From positions 327,846 to 391,845 of the forward strand of contig NW_019775658.1 of assembly GCF_001039355.2 (NCBI RefSeq): 64,000 nucleotides of DNA. The letters are read 5' to 3'. Below, piece by piece: positions 1-10,764 of the stretch. Source of the stretch: Lingula anatina. Its lineage: Eukaryota; Brachiopoda; Lingulata; Lingulida; Lingulidae. Made by a program: the position numbers and the translations under genes. Numbering within the stretch: position 1 is the stretch's first letter; every line of letters starts with the position of its first letter. Under the pieces are notes generated by a model. The model was not told the origin of the DNA and did not search any database. It was given only the letters and a program-made list of their open reading frames with translations.

Positions 1-28
1 GGAGATTTCCCGGGCATATGGCCAACTC

Positions 29-73
29 CGGGGGGGGGGGGGGAGTCAAACACTTTAACCCCCCCCCCCCCCC
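29..73. repeat. G14 / C15 inverted homopolymer hairpin
   Basis: A run of 14 G (30-43) is followed after 15 bases by a run of 15 C (59-73), so the two can pair into a long G:C stem. The flanks do not extend the stem. It could also be an assembly or sequencing trouble spot. Confidence 0.8.
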
Positions 74-880
74 ACTCCTCCACCCAACAGCCACCCACAC
101 CCACGTGATTTCCTTAATAACAAGACCCACGTCAGAAGTCTAAAAGAGTGAGAATTTCCCTCAGTACCCAGTCGAGAAACATTCTACTACTGGGTGTTTA
201 AACACCCCCACTCCACAGACAACCACAGGAGATTCACAGAACTCATTCGGGAAACATTTCATGGATCCCGAAAGCAGTTTCATGCAAGGGCGACAGTGTT
301 CAACTCCCTCTTTCTCTGCCAGACTACATGGCATTACTATGATCCGTACGCTGGTCATTAAGCGTTCAAATACGCTCCGCCTGATTACATTTAAATGGCG
401 TTTGCTTGAAAATTTAGGTGGACTGCATTAAGTTTAGTACTCGTGGGATCAGCACAAGTACGTCGAAAAGTTCAATCTCTTTGAAGTACCCGCTAACACG
501 TATTGATTAGCTAACGCTGCACGGATTTAGTGATGACTGTTCTTTCGATAATATACTCCTTTTTACTGAAGTAGCGTGTTTTGTTTCAGAGTGCTTCGTA
601 TACTTGTCACTTTGCATCTTTTAAAAATCGATGTTATCGTTGTTTTCTGTATTCTTGATGGGAAATCAATAAATCTCAGAAAGAGGATTTTTTTAAAAGT
701 AGGACAGGCTCTTTGACATATGTCGGACGCGGCGGCTGTATTTAATTTCCTTCTAATTACGCTGCGAAAGAATGTTTAAACAGATTGTGACCATTTTCCA
801 GTTTTTATTTACAAAAAAAAAAAGAATGCATGGAAAAAAATATATATATACACCTATCCCCAGCCAATCCCAGCTGATCC
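74..880. other. no supported gene; only a small Cys-rich minus frame
   Basis: Nothing convincing lies here. A 65-codon minus-strand open frame at 161-358 holds seven cysteines in irregular spacing. It has no clear splice acceptor and no recognisable domain, so it is not called as an exon. A run of T and TA-rich sequence precedes the minisatellite that begins at 881. Confidence 0.5.
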
Positions 881-1211
881 AACAACTCCATCCACAGGGT
901 GTCCATTTCCCACCTGACCCAACAATTCCGTCCACAGGGTGTCCATTTCCCACCTGACCCAACAACTCTGTCCACAGGGTGTCCATTTCCCACCTGACCC
1001 AACAACTCCGTCCACAGGGTGTCCATTTCCCACCTGACCCAACAACTCCGTCCACAGGGGATCCATTTCCCATCTGACCCAACAACTCCGTCCACAGGGT
1101 GCCCATTTCCCACCTGACCCAACAACTCCGTCCACAGGGTGTCCATCCCCACCTGACCCAACAACTCCGTCCACTTGGTGTCCATTCCCCACCTGACCCA
1201 ACAACTCCGTC
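881..1211. repeat. 40-bp minisatellite, about 8.3 units
   Basis: The unit begins AACAACTCCG, continues TCCACAGGGT, then a CCATTTCCC block, and ends CACCTGACCC. Units start at 881, 921, 961, 1001, 1041, 1081, 1121 and 1160, with a partial ninth. The first six are exactly 40 bp and the last two full units are 39 bp through loss of one base. Units differ by single substitutions. On the minus strand all three frames stay open, because no frame of the unit contains a stop and a 40-bp period rotates the frame each repeat. The long minus ORFs here are therefore a repeat artefact and not genes. Confidence 0.95.
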
Positions 1212-1827
1212 GGTCAATAGCGGAGTAACGGAGGGGTTGCGTAACACCTCGCCAAATTAAGCTCAAGCCAATTCCATTACCGCTGCTGTTACGCTAAACT
1301 GTTTATTTATTTTCGGTGTGTATTTGATTAGGTCAAGCATGGTGACCTGTCCATTATTTTGTTGGGCTTGGGTTTTATTGTAGTGAGGGTCCCTACTGCC
1401 TTGCTGGTACATTAGCCTATATGTATATATGCCAATGGATGCATTTTTTCGTGGAATATGCTAGCATTACTATGATAAAATGTAATTTCTGCCGAGACGG
1501 CCTCCCTGACTGAAATACAGACGATGTGGTAGGGTCAGGATGACTTATCAAAACGCCCATTGAGATTTGTTTGATTACTTGAGGGAGATGAATTTCTAGG
1601 CAAACCAAATTAATTTGCCGATCCTGGTCGACCTTGTGCACTTGTGGATTCCCTACAGTCCATCCACTGTCATGTTTACTCGATAGACGTGTACTGAGGA
1701 TGTTGTGTGGCCAAATCAAATAGGTAGCTCATGTAATCAGTGGTGTTCATGAACAAATTCGTGAGCCTCACGCACAGGCTGATGTTTCCTATAGCACTAA
1801 ATGTACCGTACGGATTCTGTCCCCCGT
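1212..1827. other. no gene seen
   Basis: Unique-looking sequence. A minus frame at 1417-1719 is open for 100 codons, but it is short, has no clean exon boundaries and is not recognised. Confidence 0.4.

Positions 1828-1891
<64 letters not shown>
1828..1891. repeat. compound (TC)n(CA)n microsatellite
   Basis: A (CT)n tract runs directly into a (CA)n tract with one CG interruption. Confidence 0.95.
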
Positions 1892-2834
1892 CATCTTACG
1901 AAAACACTGAGAACAAGAAATATTCAAATTTTCCTTTCAACAAGAAGATTCTCGTGCTTAACCACAAACATAAAAAACTCTTTAAAGATGGACCAAATTA
2001 CATTACATATGTATATGACACTCGCCCCGGCTCAAAAAATAAATCAGCCTATGCATAAGGCACTGATAGCATATGTTACACTAGTTTGATCGATGGAAAC
2101 ACCAGAGTAATGTAATTATTTTTTTAGTTTTGTACTCACTGTAAAGGGTAGACCAAAGTCAATACGGCCCCGAGGGTGACAATATCTGATCGAACTTTAA
2201 TTCATATCAACCGATTAAAATGCTCCTCGGATCTTAAGGGGTAAGCCAATTACTTTTTTTCTTTCTGTCAATTAAATATCTGGGTCGATTTTTCTGTTCG
2301 CCTGCATGCCGAACGAATGTACGTGTTTTCTATAAAAACATAGAATAACTTCGGAAATTGTGACCCGTTCGTTGCATGTACCATCAACACGCCGCTACTC
2401 TGTGTTTTGTAGTAATAGTAGAAACTCAATAAAGTCTAACATCCCGTTCACAGCCAGGGCGCTTTGGACATAACATATACGGATACAAGGCCTCGCTAGT
2501 CCACGCTTGGTGTGTTGGACACAATTCAACACTGATGCAGTGTACACAGCTGTGCAACTTTTAATTTTCGGCTGCTTACGCTGTGTATTATTTTAATGAA
2601 TCTGTGCTATTTAAAGATTTATGTAATCACGCCGCCTCTGCATACCGCTTGCCAACTCAGCCGAGAGCATTAATAATATGTTATACCTAAACTAGACCGA
2701 AAAGATGGGAAATACGTTTTACATGAGAAATACGTTGAAGAGATACTTAAATTGTATTATGCTATTAAAATGGGGTATGATTTTAACAGGTTAAATATCA
2801 TTTCATTCTGCTTTGACAATATTATTGGAAGACT

Positions 2835-2835
2835 T

Positions 2836-2874
<39 letters not shown>

Positions 2875-2896
2875 TCTTTTTTTTTGGGGGGGGGGG
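2835..2896. repeat. (TTTA)n microsatellite, T run and G11 run
   Basis: About ten TTTA units are followed by a T-rich run and then 11 consecutive G (2886-2896). Confidence 0.9.
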
Positions 2897-3700
2897 AACA
2901 CAGAATAAAGAATTCAAAGACGAGCAGAATAAGAGTAAAAGGCTAAGAGACTGACAAACAAACAAATTAGCTCCCAAAACAAAAATACAATTCCAGAAGA
3001 TGCAGAAAATGTGATTAACATAGAGTTAATTTTATTTCTCTGAGGACTAAATAAGTCTTTGTGATCAATGTTGTTGTACCGGGAATCCAGATTGACTGAT
3101 ATCTGAGTATCTATATTAAATTCAGGCGCGCAGTTGGAATGTTTTAATGTACATCAGAAAGAAGCACATGGCGAGTAATAATAAAGAACCTGTATATTTT
3201 CCATTACAATGAAAACAAGGCAATACAATGCAGAGAAGAAGGCAAATACTGAAGACCCCAGGAGGCACAAATAAATGCGGAAATAACCACCAGTCACATA
3301 AATCATTACGATAATATCCCCTCTTTTTACATGGTCTTTCCTCGATCAGATCGATTCCCGGAAACTCTGTTGAAGCAATTAAGCCCATCCCTCTAGGGCA
3401 TCAATGTGGCAAGGACGCTATGATAACAGCGGTGCAATGTTATCTGGAGTTGCCTCAGTAAGTTAACGTGTAGTCAATGCGTGCATCTCCATGGAACAAT
3501 TTACTTAGATTGATAGTAAAATAGAGCGCGTATCTTAAGGCCGTTATTCTTCATGAATAGAATTTATTACGATACATGTACCACTTTAGAGTAATATTTT
3601 GAAACGATTAACATATTTCATACTTCAAGTGAAATGCACGCACCAATAGCAGATATTAGAATACCACAGTAAGATTTTATTCATTTGCCCCAAACTAATG
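2897..3700. other. no gene seen
   Basis: AT-rich single-copy-looking DNA up to the left edge of the duplicated block. The 88-codon minus frame at 3122-3388 is hydrophobic and Cys-containing, but it has no supporting splice sites or recognisable family. Confidence 0.4.
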
Positions 3701-3954
3701 CCTTGTGTAGGGTAACTTGGTAAAGGAAGATTTGTATTCCAAACTTAAATTGTCCATTTTTAATCTAACTGGTAGGCAAGCCTTTCTCAAAATTGAAATT
3801 GTCAAGAAGACTCATACATGCACTGGTCAGAAACAGTGCATACATCCTTTTCTTAGATGACCAGTATATGCATTTAACACCATCTTATTCTAAACCACCC
3901 CATGTACTTTTTAAATCATTCCCCTAAAAATTAGAAAAAAATGTTTGTACTTAC

Positions 3955-4114
3955 AGTCACGAACTATCTTCCCATTATCACTGTGTGCGCGGACGACAAC
4001 CTTGAGACCGACATCTCGCCCGGATGTGAGAACTACCATGAACATAGCCCAAACCATAACGGACATGTAGTTGACCACCATACTCACACTGCTGTACATA
4101 TCCAGTCCCATCAT
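3955..4114 (-). CDS. putative first coding exon: start codon and signal peptide (copy 1)
   Basis: Reading leftward on the minus strand, a T-rich tract ending GAG at 4145-4143 could be a splice acceptor, with the exon starting at 4142. The first ATG is at 4114-4112 and a second follows at once. The frame gives 53 codons plus one base before a strong donor (GTAAGT from 3954), so the intron is phase 1. The peptide has a short polar start and a long hydrophobic, Met/Val-rich core at about residues 8-30 (including VWAMFMVVL), then a polar segment ending GKIVRD. That is the layout of a signal peptide or signal anchor plus the beginning of a mature extracellular part, and phase-1 introns commonly follow signal-peptide exons. 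A TATA box and an untranslated exon with a good donor lie upstream at 5117-5223. No downstream exon was found and the protein family is not recognised. The opposite strand is also open here, so a chance ORF remains possible. Confidence 0.45.
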
Positions 4115-5116
4115 TTCAAAACGAGTATATGAAAAAAATATCCTCAAAAAAAAAAAAAGCGTTCGAACGGTCAACGCACCTGCCCTGCGTTAGCCTCGAG
4201 GTGTGCCTCCATTTTTAATGCGCGTGATTTCAAATCTATCCCTTCCTGTGAATGTAATCATCTTGATTTTCCATGATTAACCGCGTCCGCTTTCTTTTTG
4301 AATTGTAATGCATTGCAACGTTTTCTAGGTAATAATTTGTTTGCAAGCAGGCAAACCCCGGTTTCATTGCACGTTTGCCTTGTGCTGTAAAATCTCCCCC
4401 GTTGAATCACAAGTCGGCTTCAATCGTTCATCCACCAGTCGAATTGCGTGCCTTAACGATAGGAAGGTTGATTGTAGCTTCCCCGTTAAAAGCCTATCCT
4501 GTTTTAATCCGTTTCCAAACTATTTAATAAGCACTGTTCACGCCTTGGCGAGAATGAGCCTGGCATTATAAGACCCGTCCCCGCTTTTCACCAAGCTATG
4601 ACTACAGGTCCGTGGTGGTGCAGCGTGAATTCTGCTCGTCACGTTCGCGCCTCTTCTTGATTGATCTTAGTCTAATAGCTTTGCTGTGCTCTTATTTCCG
4701 CTTCATTGTTGCATATTTTCACGTGTTTGTCCTTTCATTGGAGAAATAGAATAATGCCGAATGGTTGCTCTGATGTCCAGTTAAAATTTCTTATGCGCGA
4801 CGAGGTTTTTCAGGTGGACTTTAAGGAGGTTTAGCAAAGTGCTACATGTATCGGCTAGTTTATATGATTGGAGGGGTTTAATCACGTAACTGTTCAAACT
4901 CCGATACGGTCTCTCCGTCGCAACTAATAATATCGATTTTTAAAACATGCGATTGAATAGATGCAAATGATTTTATACAACGAACTGTTGGAGAGTGCTA
5001 TTCTTAGTGCAGGCAGCTCGCGCGGTGGTCGTAAATTGGACCTGCGGGAGAGCTGGAGTCTAGAGAGCACTTGAGCACCTGAACGCTCCTCTGGAATAAC
5101 ACTTTCACAGCTTCAC

Positions 5117-5190
5117 CTGAGCTGGCACTTAACTGACCCGCTGCGTCCCTGGAACACGACCAACGGTTAATTTTTACAACGCTGCTGACC
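5117..5190 (-). other. putative 5' untranslated exon 1 (copy 1)
   Basis: On the minus strand, about 30-40 bases after a TATA box, an untranslated stretch ends at a good donor, CTCAG|GTGAAG (last exon base 5117). The intron to the proposed exon-2 acceptor at 4143 would be about 970 nt. The start point near 5185-5190 is inferred from TATA spacing only. Confidence 0.35.
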
Positions 5191-5216
5191 CATGGGTCTC
5201 CTGGTCCAGTTCTGCA

Positions 5217-5223
5217 TTTTATA
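5217..5223 (-). promoter_or_regulatory. TATA box (TATAAAA), copy 1
   Basis: TATAAAA read on the minus strand, about 38 bases upstream of a TCAG initiator-like sequence at 5187-5184. It precedes the proposed untranslated exon and the signal-peptide exon on the same strand. Confidence 0.4.
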
Positions 5224-6302
5224 CCATCTTTTCACGACGATTATAGTGAGAAAAAACGCCTGCACATTACTTTTGATTCTGTCCATTCGAGATCTAGATG
5301 CACATATGAATTCTCCAGGCAATGAGCAAATAAAATAAACTGCAGTTAGTTATTCATGTCCTGCTTAGTTTACCACCTCATTCATCTGTTGTTTTCTTTT
5401 TTTTTTTCAAAATGTTTTCTAACCTCAAAGTAAAGCTTCACTACGTACTGGAAATGAATTCATACAGTTCTGAACTCCTATTGCCCGGTGGTAGAAATAC
5501 ATTCAATGAATATGAACGCTCAAGTCCGCCTCCCTTGCTCAGCTGCCGCTCACTGGTCACCCCGGAGGCTGGACGCTGGCCAGGTGTGTTGCAGGGGCTG
5601 CCGCAGTGTTATCCCGGTCTCTTTGGGGTACCCTGTATGTTTACGCTGCTGCCGTAGGTGTGTATGTATGCACATATCCAAGCACGGAGAAAGAGCTCGC
5701 TAGCCAAGGGCTGTTTTCTGTGCAAATTACCAGTCGTTAAATATACCGCCTAGATCTATAAGCTACTCGACGCAATGTGTAGCAAAACAGCAGGAGGACT
5801 TATAATGAAGTTCTGCTTGTTTAACCATGACTTAAGTATTTTCAGTCGATTTAGATAAATAAAATATTTAATGACCTTTTTTTGTTAAGTCGACTTATTG
5901 AAAAAAGAGGAGCCTTCGATTGGAGTATTGTAATGAGGATTCATCAATCCAATTTACTATGTGGCTGCTTTTTTTTCAAAGGTTTTACTTGATTTCGGAT
6001 GATATTTACAGCGTAACTAACCAATAAACATTTTCGGTGTAATGACAAAAAAGCGTTTTCTTCGCTCAGTAGAATTCAATGAAATTCTGACCACGGCGTT
6101 ACAACATTCGAGGTCCCTTTTTATTAACAACTGACGGGCCTCCTTCATCCGCTCTTGCAACTTTCAGTATAAATTGATACAGGTAAGGCAAACATCTCCC
6201 CGTCACTTGAAACTTGCTTCACCTGCCAGGTAAGTTGCTCTCCGTGCGGCGATGAAATGGATCGAACAAGCTTGAAGTGTTGAACAGATGTCGAATCTCG
6301 AC

Positions 6303-6390
6303 ATTTAAGGGCTTATTTCCAATGAAACTATCGGTCTACGTAGACCGACCCAACTCGCGGGGACTCTCGCTGAATGCAATTAGATTAAGA
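6303..6390. repeat. ~90-bp dispersed repeat with 18-bp palindrome, copy A
   Basis: Holds the perfect palindrome TCGGTCTACGTAGACCGA (6331-6348) followed by a conserved CCAACT...GGGGACT...GCTGAATGCAAT core. The copy at 9698-9785 is its counterpart in the duplicated block. A diverged relative lies at 11131-11215. Confidence 0.75.
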
Positions 6391-6909
6391 AAATTTGTCA
6401 TTTTGACCATTGCAATCTACTTTTTTCTCTATTTTCTTCTATGATTTTACTTTAAAATTGCTTATGTTTTATTTTTACGGGGATAGGGGTTTTAAATCAT
6501 GCATCAAGTTATTCAGACAAACATCAATACGTCAGTGTTATTGTATGTATCACTTTTCTTATCCTGTTTTTTTTTTTTTTAAATTTTATCAGGGAAAAAT
6601 TCTAATATGGTTACTCACTGTCAACTGTTTTAGCAGTTAATATTTTAACATCAAGATATTTCTACAATTCTACCCATCTTTTATAAAGAAAGTGACATAA
6701 TGTTAGTATGTTTAGCTTGCTTGACCAACCCGTAATGGCACGTGTGAGGGAAGTTAATATTTATTCGATTAACAGTGTCATTGCAACAGACCCCTAGGAG
6801 TCTATTGTCTGAACGTGGTTAAATGCCACCAGACATGCTGAATTTATTTGCTGTAATATCGGAAGTCTTTAGCGCTGACAAACAAATTAAACGGGTTATA
6901 GATTTTATT

Positions 6910-7076
6910 CTATGGCTGCGTCGATTCGGAATAACACTGTCTGAGTTTTTCCATTTCTAAAAGTGATATGGATGCTGGCGATTGTTTCTGGGTGTCTTTA
7001 TTTCCCATGTGCTTGTTGCTGACTGAAAAGGTTTCATCTGCGCTAAATAGGTCCGGTTGTCCTATAGCACCGAGCG
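6910..7076 (-). pseudogene. truncated copy of the 10306-10653 exon (cut at the N)
   Basis: The C-terminal ~55 codons, the TAG stop and the following AATAAA (6909-6904) of the exon at 10306-10653 are repeated here with no differences seen. The frame then breaks at the N at 7077. The truncation is produced by the assembly junction and is not evidence of biological decay. Confidence 0.55.
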
Positions 7077-7077
7077 N
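7077..7077. other. single N at the duplication junction (probable assembly gap)
   Basis: The only ambiguous base in the window falls precisely between the last base of copy 1 (ending GCACCGAGCG) and the first matching bases of copy 2 (CCTTGTGTAG from 7080). This marks a join between two assembled pieces. Confidence 0.9.
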
Positions 7078-7333
7078 TACCTTGTGTAGGGTAACTTGGT
7101 AAAGGAAGATTTGTATTCCAAACTTAAATTGTCCATTTTTAATCTAACTGGTAGGCAAGTCTTTCTCAAAATTGAAATTATCAAGAAGACTCATACATGC
7201 ACTGGTCAGAAACAGTGCATACATCCTTTTCTTAGATGACCAGTATATGCATTTAACACCATCTTATGCTAAACCACCCCATGTACTTTTTAAATCATTC
7301 CCCTAAAAATTAGAAAAAAATGTTTGTACTTAC

Positions 7334-7493
7334 AGTCACGAACTATCTTCCCATTATCACTGTGTGCGCGGACGACAACCTTGAGACCGACATCTCGCCC
7401 GGATGTGAGAACTACCATGAACATAGCCCAAACCATAACGGACATGTAGTTGGCCACCATACTCACACTGCTGTACATATCCAGTCCCATCAT
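7334..7493 (-). CDS. putative signal-peptide exon (copy 2)
   Basis: Second copy of the exon at 3955-4114. ATG, hydrophobic core, length (53 codons plus one base) and GTAAGT donor (from 7333) are all kept. One missense difference (Val to Ala in the hydrophobic core) separates the copies. The T run just upstream of the ATG differs by one base, in what would be untranslated sequence. A coding frame that stays open while an adjacent non-coding homopolymer changes length mildly supports a real exon. The downstream exons expected to the left would be in copy 1 and the left flank, which again suggests that one copy is redundant. Confidence 0.42.
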
Positions 7494-8495
7494 TTCAAAA
7501 CGAGTATATGAAAAAATATCCTCAAAAAAAAAAAAAAGCGTTCGAACGGTCAACGCACCTGCCCTGCGTTAGCCTCGAGGTGTGCCTCCATTTTTAATGC
7601 GCGTGATTTCAAATCTATCCCTTCCTGTGAATGTAATCATCTCGATTTTCCATGATTAACCACGTCCGCTTTCTTTTTGAATTGTAATGCATTGCAACGT
7701 TTTCTAGGTAATAATTTGTCTGCAAGCAGGCAAACCCCGGTTTCATTGCACGTTTGCCTTGTGCTGTAAAATCTCCCCCGTTGAATCACAAGTCGGCTTC
7801 AATCGTTCATCCACCAGTCGAATTGCGTGCCTTAACGATAGGAAGGTTGATTGTAGCTTCCCCGTTAAAAGCCTATCCTGTTTTAATCCGTTTCCAAACT
7901 ATTTAATAAGCACTGTTCACGCCTTGGCGAGAATGAGCCTGGCATTATAAGAGCCGTCCCCGCTTTTCACCAAGCTATGACTACAGGTCCGTGGTGGTGC
8001 AGCGTGAATTCTGCTCGTCACGTTCGCGCCTCTTCTTGATTGATCTTAGTCTAATAGCTTTGCTGTGCTCTTATTTCCGCTTCATTGTTGCATATTTTCA
8101 CGTGTTTGTCCTTTCATTGGAGAAATAGAATAATGCCGAATGGTTGCTCTGATGTCCAGTTAAAATTTCTTATGCGCGACGAGGTTTTTCAGGTGGACTT
8201 TAAGGAGGTTTAGCAAAGTGCTACATGTATCGGCTAGTTTATATGATTGGAGGGGTTTAATCACGTAACTGTTCAAACTCCGATACGGTCTCTCCGTCGC
8301 AACTAATAATATCGATCTTTAAAACATGCGATTGAATAGATGCAAATGATTTTATACAACGAACTGTTGGAGAGTGCTATTCTTAGTGCAGGCAGCTCGC
8401 GCGGTGGTCGTAAATTGGACCTGCGGGAGAGCTGGAGTCTAGAGAGCACTTGAGCACCTGAACGCTCCTCTGGAATAACACCTTCACAGCTTCAC

Positions 8496-8569
8496 CTGAG
8501 CTGGCACTTAACTGACCCGCTGCGTCCCTGGAACACGACCAACGGTTAATTTTTACAACGCTGCTGACC
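8496..8569 (-). other. putative 5' untranslated exon 1 (copy 2)
   Basis: Same exon as 5117-5190 at an offset of 3379. The donor CTCAG|GTGAAG is identical, with the last exon base at 8496. Confidence 0.33.
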
Positions 8570-8595
8570 CACGGGTCTCTTGGTCCAGTTCTGCA

Positions 8596-8602
8596 TTTTA
8601 TA
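8596..8602 (-). promoter_or_regulatory. TATA box (TATAAAA), copy 2
   Basis: Identical to 5217-5223. It is conserved although nearby bases differ between the copies. Confidence 0.38.
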
Positions 8603-9697
8603 CCACCTTTTCACGACGATTATAGTGAGAAAAAACGCCTGCACATCACTTTTGATTCTGTCCATTCGAGATCTAGATGCACATATGAATTCTCCAGGCA
8701 ATGAGCAAATAAAATAAACTGCAGTTAGTTATTTATGTCCTGCTTAGTTTACCACCTCATTCATCTGTTGTTTTCTTTTTTTTTTTCAAAATGTTTTCTA
8801 ACCTCAAAGTAAAGCTTCACTACGTGCTGGAAATAAATTCATACAGTCCTAAACTCCTATTGCCCAGTGGTAGAAATACATTCAATGAATATGAACGCTC
8901 AAGTCCGCCTCCCTTACTGAGCTGCCCCTCACTGGTCACCCCGGAGGCTGGACGCTGGCCAGGTGTGTTGCAGGGCCTACCACCGTGTTATCCCGGTCTC
9001 TTTGGGGTACCCTGTATGTTTACGCTGCTGCCGTAGGTGTGTATGTATGCACATATCCAAGCACGGAGAAAGAGCTCGCTAGCCAAGGGCTGTTTTCTGT
9101 GCAAATTACCAGTCGTTAAATATACCGCCTAGATCTATAAGCTACTCGACGCAATGTGTAGCAAAACAGCAGGAGGACTTATAATGAAGTCCTGCTTGTT
9201 TAACCACGACTTAAGTATTTTCAGTCGATTTAGATAAATAAAATATTTAATGACCTTTTTTGTTAAGTCGACTTATTGAAAAAAAGAGTATTGAAATTTG
9301 GATTCATCAATCCAATTTACTATGTGGCTGCTTTTTTTCATGGGTTTAACTTGATTTCGGATGGTGGTAAGAACTTTCCTCGACACAGATAAGCTTGTGT
9401 TTCCAGCGTTACTAACCAGTTAACATTTTCGGTGTAATGACAAACAGGCGTTCTCTTCGCTCAGTAGAATTCAGTGAAATTCTGACCACGGCGTTATAAC
9501 ATTCAAGGTCCCTTTTTATTAACAACTGACGGGCCTCCTTCATCCGCTCTTGCAACTTCCAGTATAAATTGATACAGGTAAGGCAAACATCTCCCTGTCA
9601 CTTGTAACTTGCTTCACCTGCCAGTTAAGCTGCTCTCCGTGCGGCGATGAAATGGATCGAACAAGCTTGAAGCGTTGAACAGATGTCGAATCTCGAC

Positions 9698-9785
9698 ATT
9701 TAAGGGTTTATTCCCAATGAAACTATCGGTCTACGTAGACCGATCCAACTCGCAGGGACTGTCGCTGAATGCAATCAGATTAAGA
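9698..9785. repeat. ~90-bp dispersed repeat, copy B
   Basis: Counterpart of 6303-6390. The 18-bp palindrome is intact at 9726-9743. Confidence 0.75.
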
Positions 9786-10305
9786 AATGTTGTCATTTTG
9801 ACCTTTGCAATCGACTTTTTTTTATCTATTTTCTTCTATGATTTTACTTTAAAATTACTTAATTTTTTTTTATTTTTACGGGGGTAGGGGTTTTAAATCA
9901 TGCATCAAGTTATTCAGACAAACATCAATACGTCAGTGTTATTGTATGTATCACTTTTCTTATCCTGTGTTTTTTTTATTTTATCAGGGAAAAATTCTAA
10001 TATGGTTACTCACTGTCATCTGTTTTAGCAGTTAATATTTTAACATCAAGATATTTCTACAATTCTACCCATCTTTTATAAAGAAGGTGACATAACGTTA
10101 AGTATGTTTAGCTTGCTTGACCAACCCGTAATGGCCCTTGTGAGGGAAGTTAATATTTATTCGATTAACAGTGTCATTGCAACAGACCCCTAGGAGTCTA
10201 TTGTCTGAACGTGGTTAAATGCCACCAGACATGATGAATTCATTTGCTGTAATATCGGAAGTCTTTAGCGCTGACAAACAAATTAAACGGGTTATAGATT
10301 TTATT

Positions 10306-10653
10306 CTATGGCTGCGTCGATTCGGAATAACACTGTCTGAGTTTTTCCATTTCTAAAAGTGATATGGATGCTGGCGATTGTTTCTGGGTGTCTTTATTTC
10401 CCATGTGCTTGTTGCTGACTGAAAAGGTTTCATCTGCGCTAAATAGGTCCGGTTGTCCTATAGCACCGAGCGTTAAAATGTTGGCAATAGGTATCGTGAC
10501 TTTCTGACTATTGTGTTTATACGTTTTGACGGCTTTTCCTGAAACCACATTTCTTACTTCCCTGGCCAATGTATGCATTTTGTTGACGAGAAGAGTGTAT
10601 AAGCACGCACTGGATGGCAAGTTACAATCAATCTCTTTTGAAACATTGAAGAG
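10306..10653 (-). CDS. putative terminal coding exon, unknown protein
   Basis: On the minus strand a frame is open from just after a TAG (10656-10654) through 115 codons to a TAG stop at 10308-10306. An AATAAA polyadenylation signal starts at the next base (10305-10300). The TAG could supply the AG of a splice acceptor. A second acceptor-like CCATCCAG would put the exon start at 10609. The first in-frame ATG is about a third of the way in, so this is better read as a last exon than as a whole gene. Composition is protein-like: a hydrophobic/basic N-terminal part (for example CLYTLLVNKMHTLAREVRN), a middle with IPIANILTLGAIGQPDLFS, and a polar, acidic C-terminus with LLEMEKLRQC. I do not recognise the family. 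The 167 bp shared with copy 1 are identical. The opposite strand is also open over part of this region and is followed by its own AATAAA at 10765, so strand is uncertain. Confidence 0.4.
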   Translation of the reverse strand, partial: LFNVSKEIDCNLPSSACLYTLLVNKMHTLAREVRNVVSGKAVKTYKHNSQKVTIPIANILTLGAIGQPDLFSADETFSVSNKHMGNKDTQKQSPASISLLEMEKLRQCYSESTQP

Positions 10654-10764
10654 CTACGCGAGACTTTATCCATTTGTACCTGGTACATGTAACAGTGGTT
10701 TTGTACATGTAAATACTTGTCAAAGCACCCCTTAAATATGTACTTGTGTTCAGAAACGTTATGG

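Larger units (their letters stand above)
3701..7076. repeat. duplicated ~3.4-kb block, copy 1
   Basis: This segment (3376 bp) matches 7080-10472 in the same orientation. The offset is 3379 bp on the left and 3396 bp on the right. By eye the copies differ by roughly 1-2% substitutions plus a few indels, the largest near 5905-6020 versus 9280-9420. Copy 1 ends exactly at the N at 7077. The pattern fits two overlapping contig ends or two alleles left side by side, rather than an old duplication. Confidence 0.95.
7080..10472. repeat. duplicated ~3.4-kb block, copy 2
   Basis: This copy (3393 bp) matches 3701-7076. After 10472 the sequence continues into DNA that is absent after copy 1, so copy 2 is attached to the genuine right flank and copy 1 to the genuine left flank. 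The net length difference of 17 bp comes from an indel cluster near 9280-9420. Confidence 0.95.

Noticed and set aside
161-358. Cys-rich 65-codon minus frame as a possible extracellular-domain exon of the gene starting at 5190
   Set aside because: No polypyrimidine acceptor, cysteine spacing fits no domain I can name, and the distance is large.
753-1266. Three overlapping minus ORFs of 116-164 codons
   Set aside because: They are produced by the 40-bp minisatellite, which has no stops in any minus frame.
3941-4132. 63-codon plus ORF opposite the proposed signal-peptide exon
   Set aside because: The minus strand has the splice signals, start codon and hydrophobic core. The plus frame is likely its shadow, though this is not certain.
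5412-5657. 81-codon plus ORF kept in both copies of the duplicated block (also 8791-9036)
   Set aside because: Several of the differences change amino acids, the copies are probably alleles of one locus, and the peptide is unrecognised. Its persistence is weak evidence at such low divergence.
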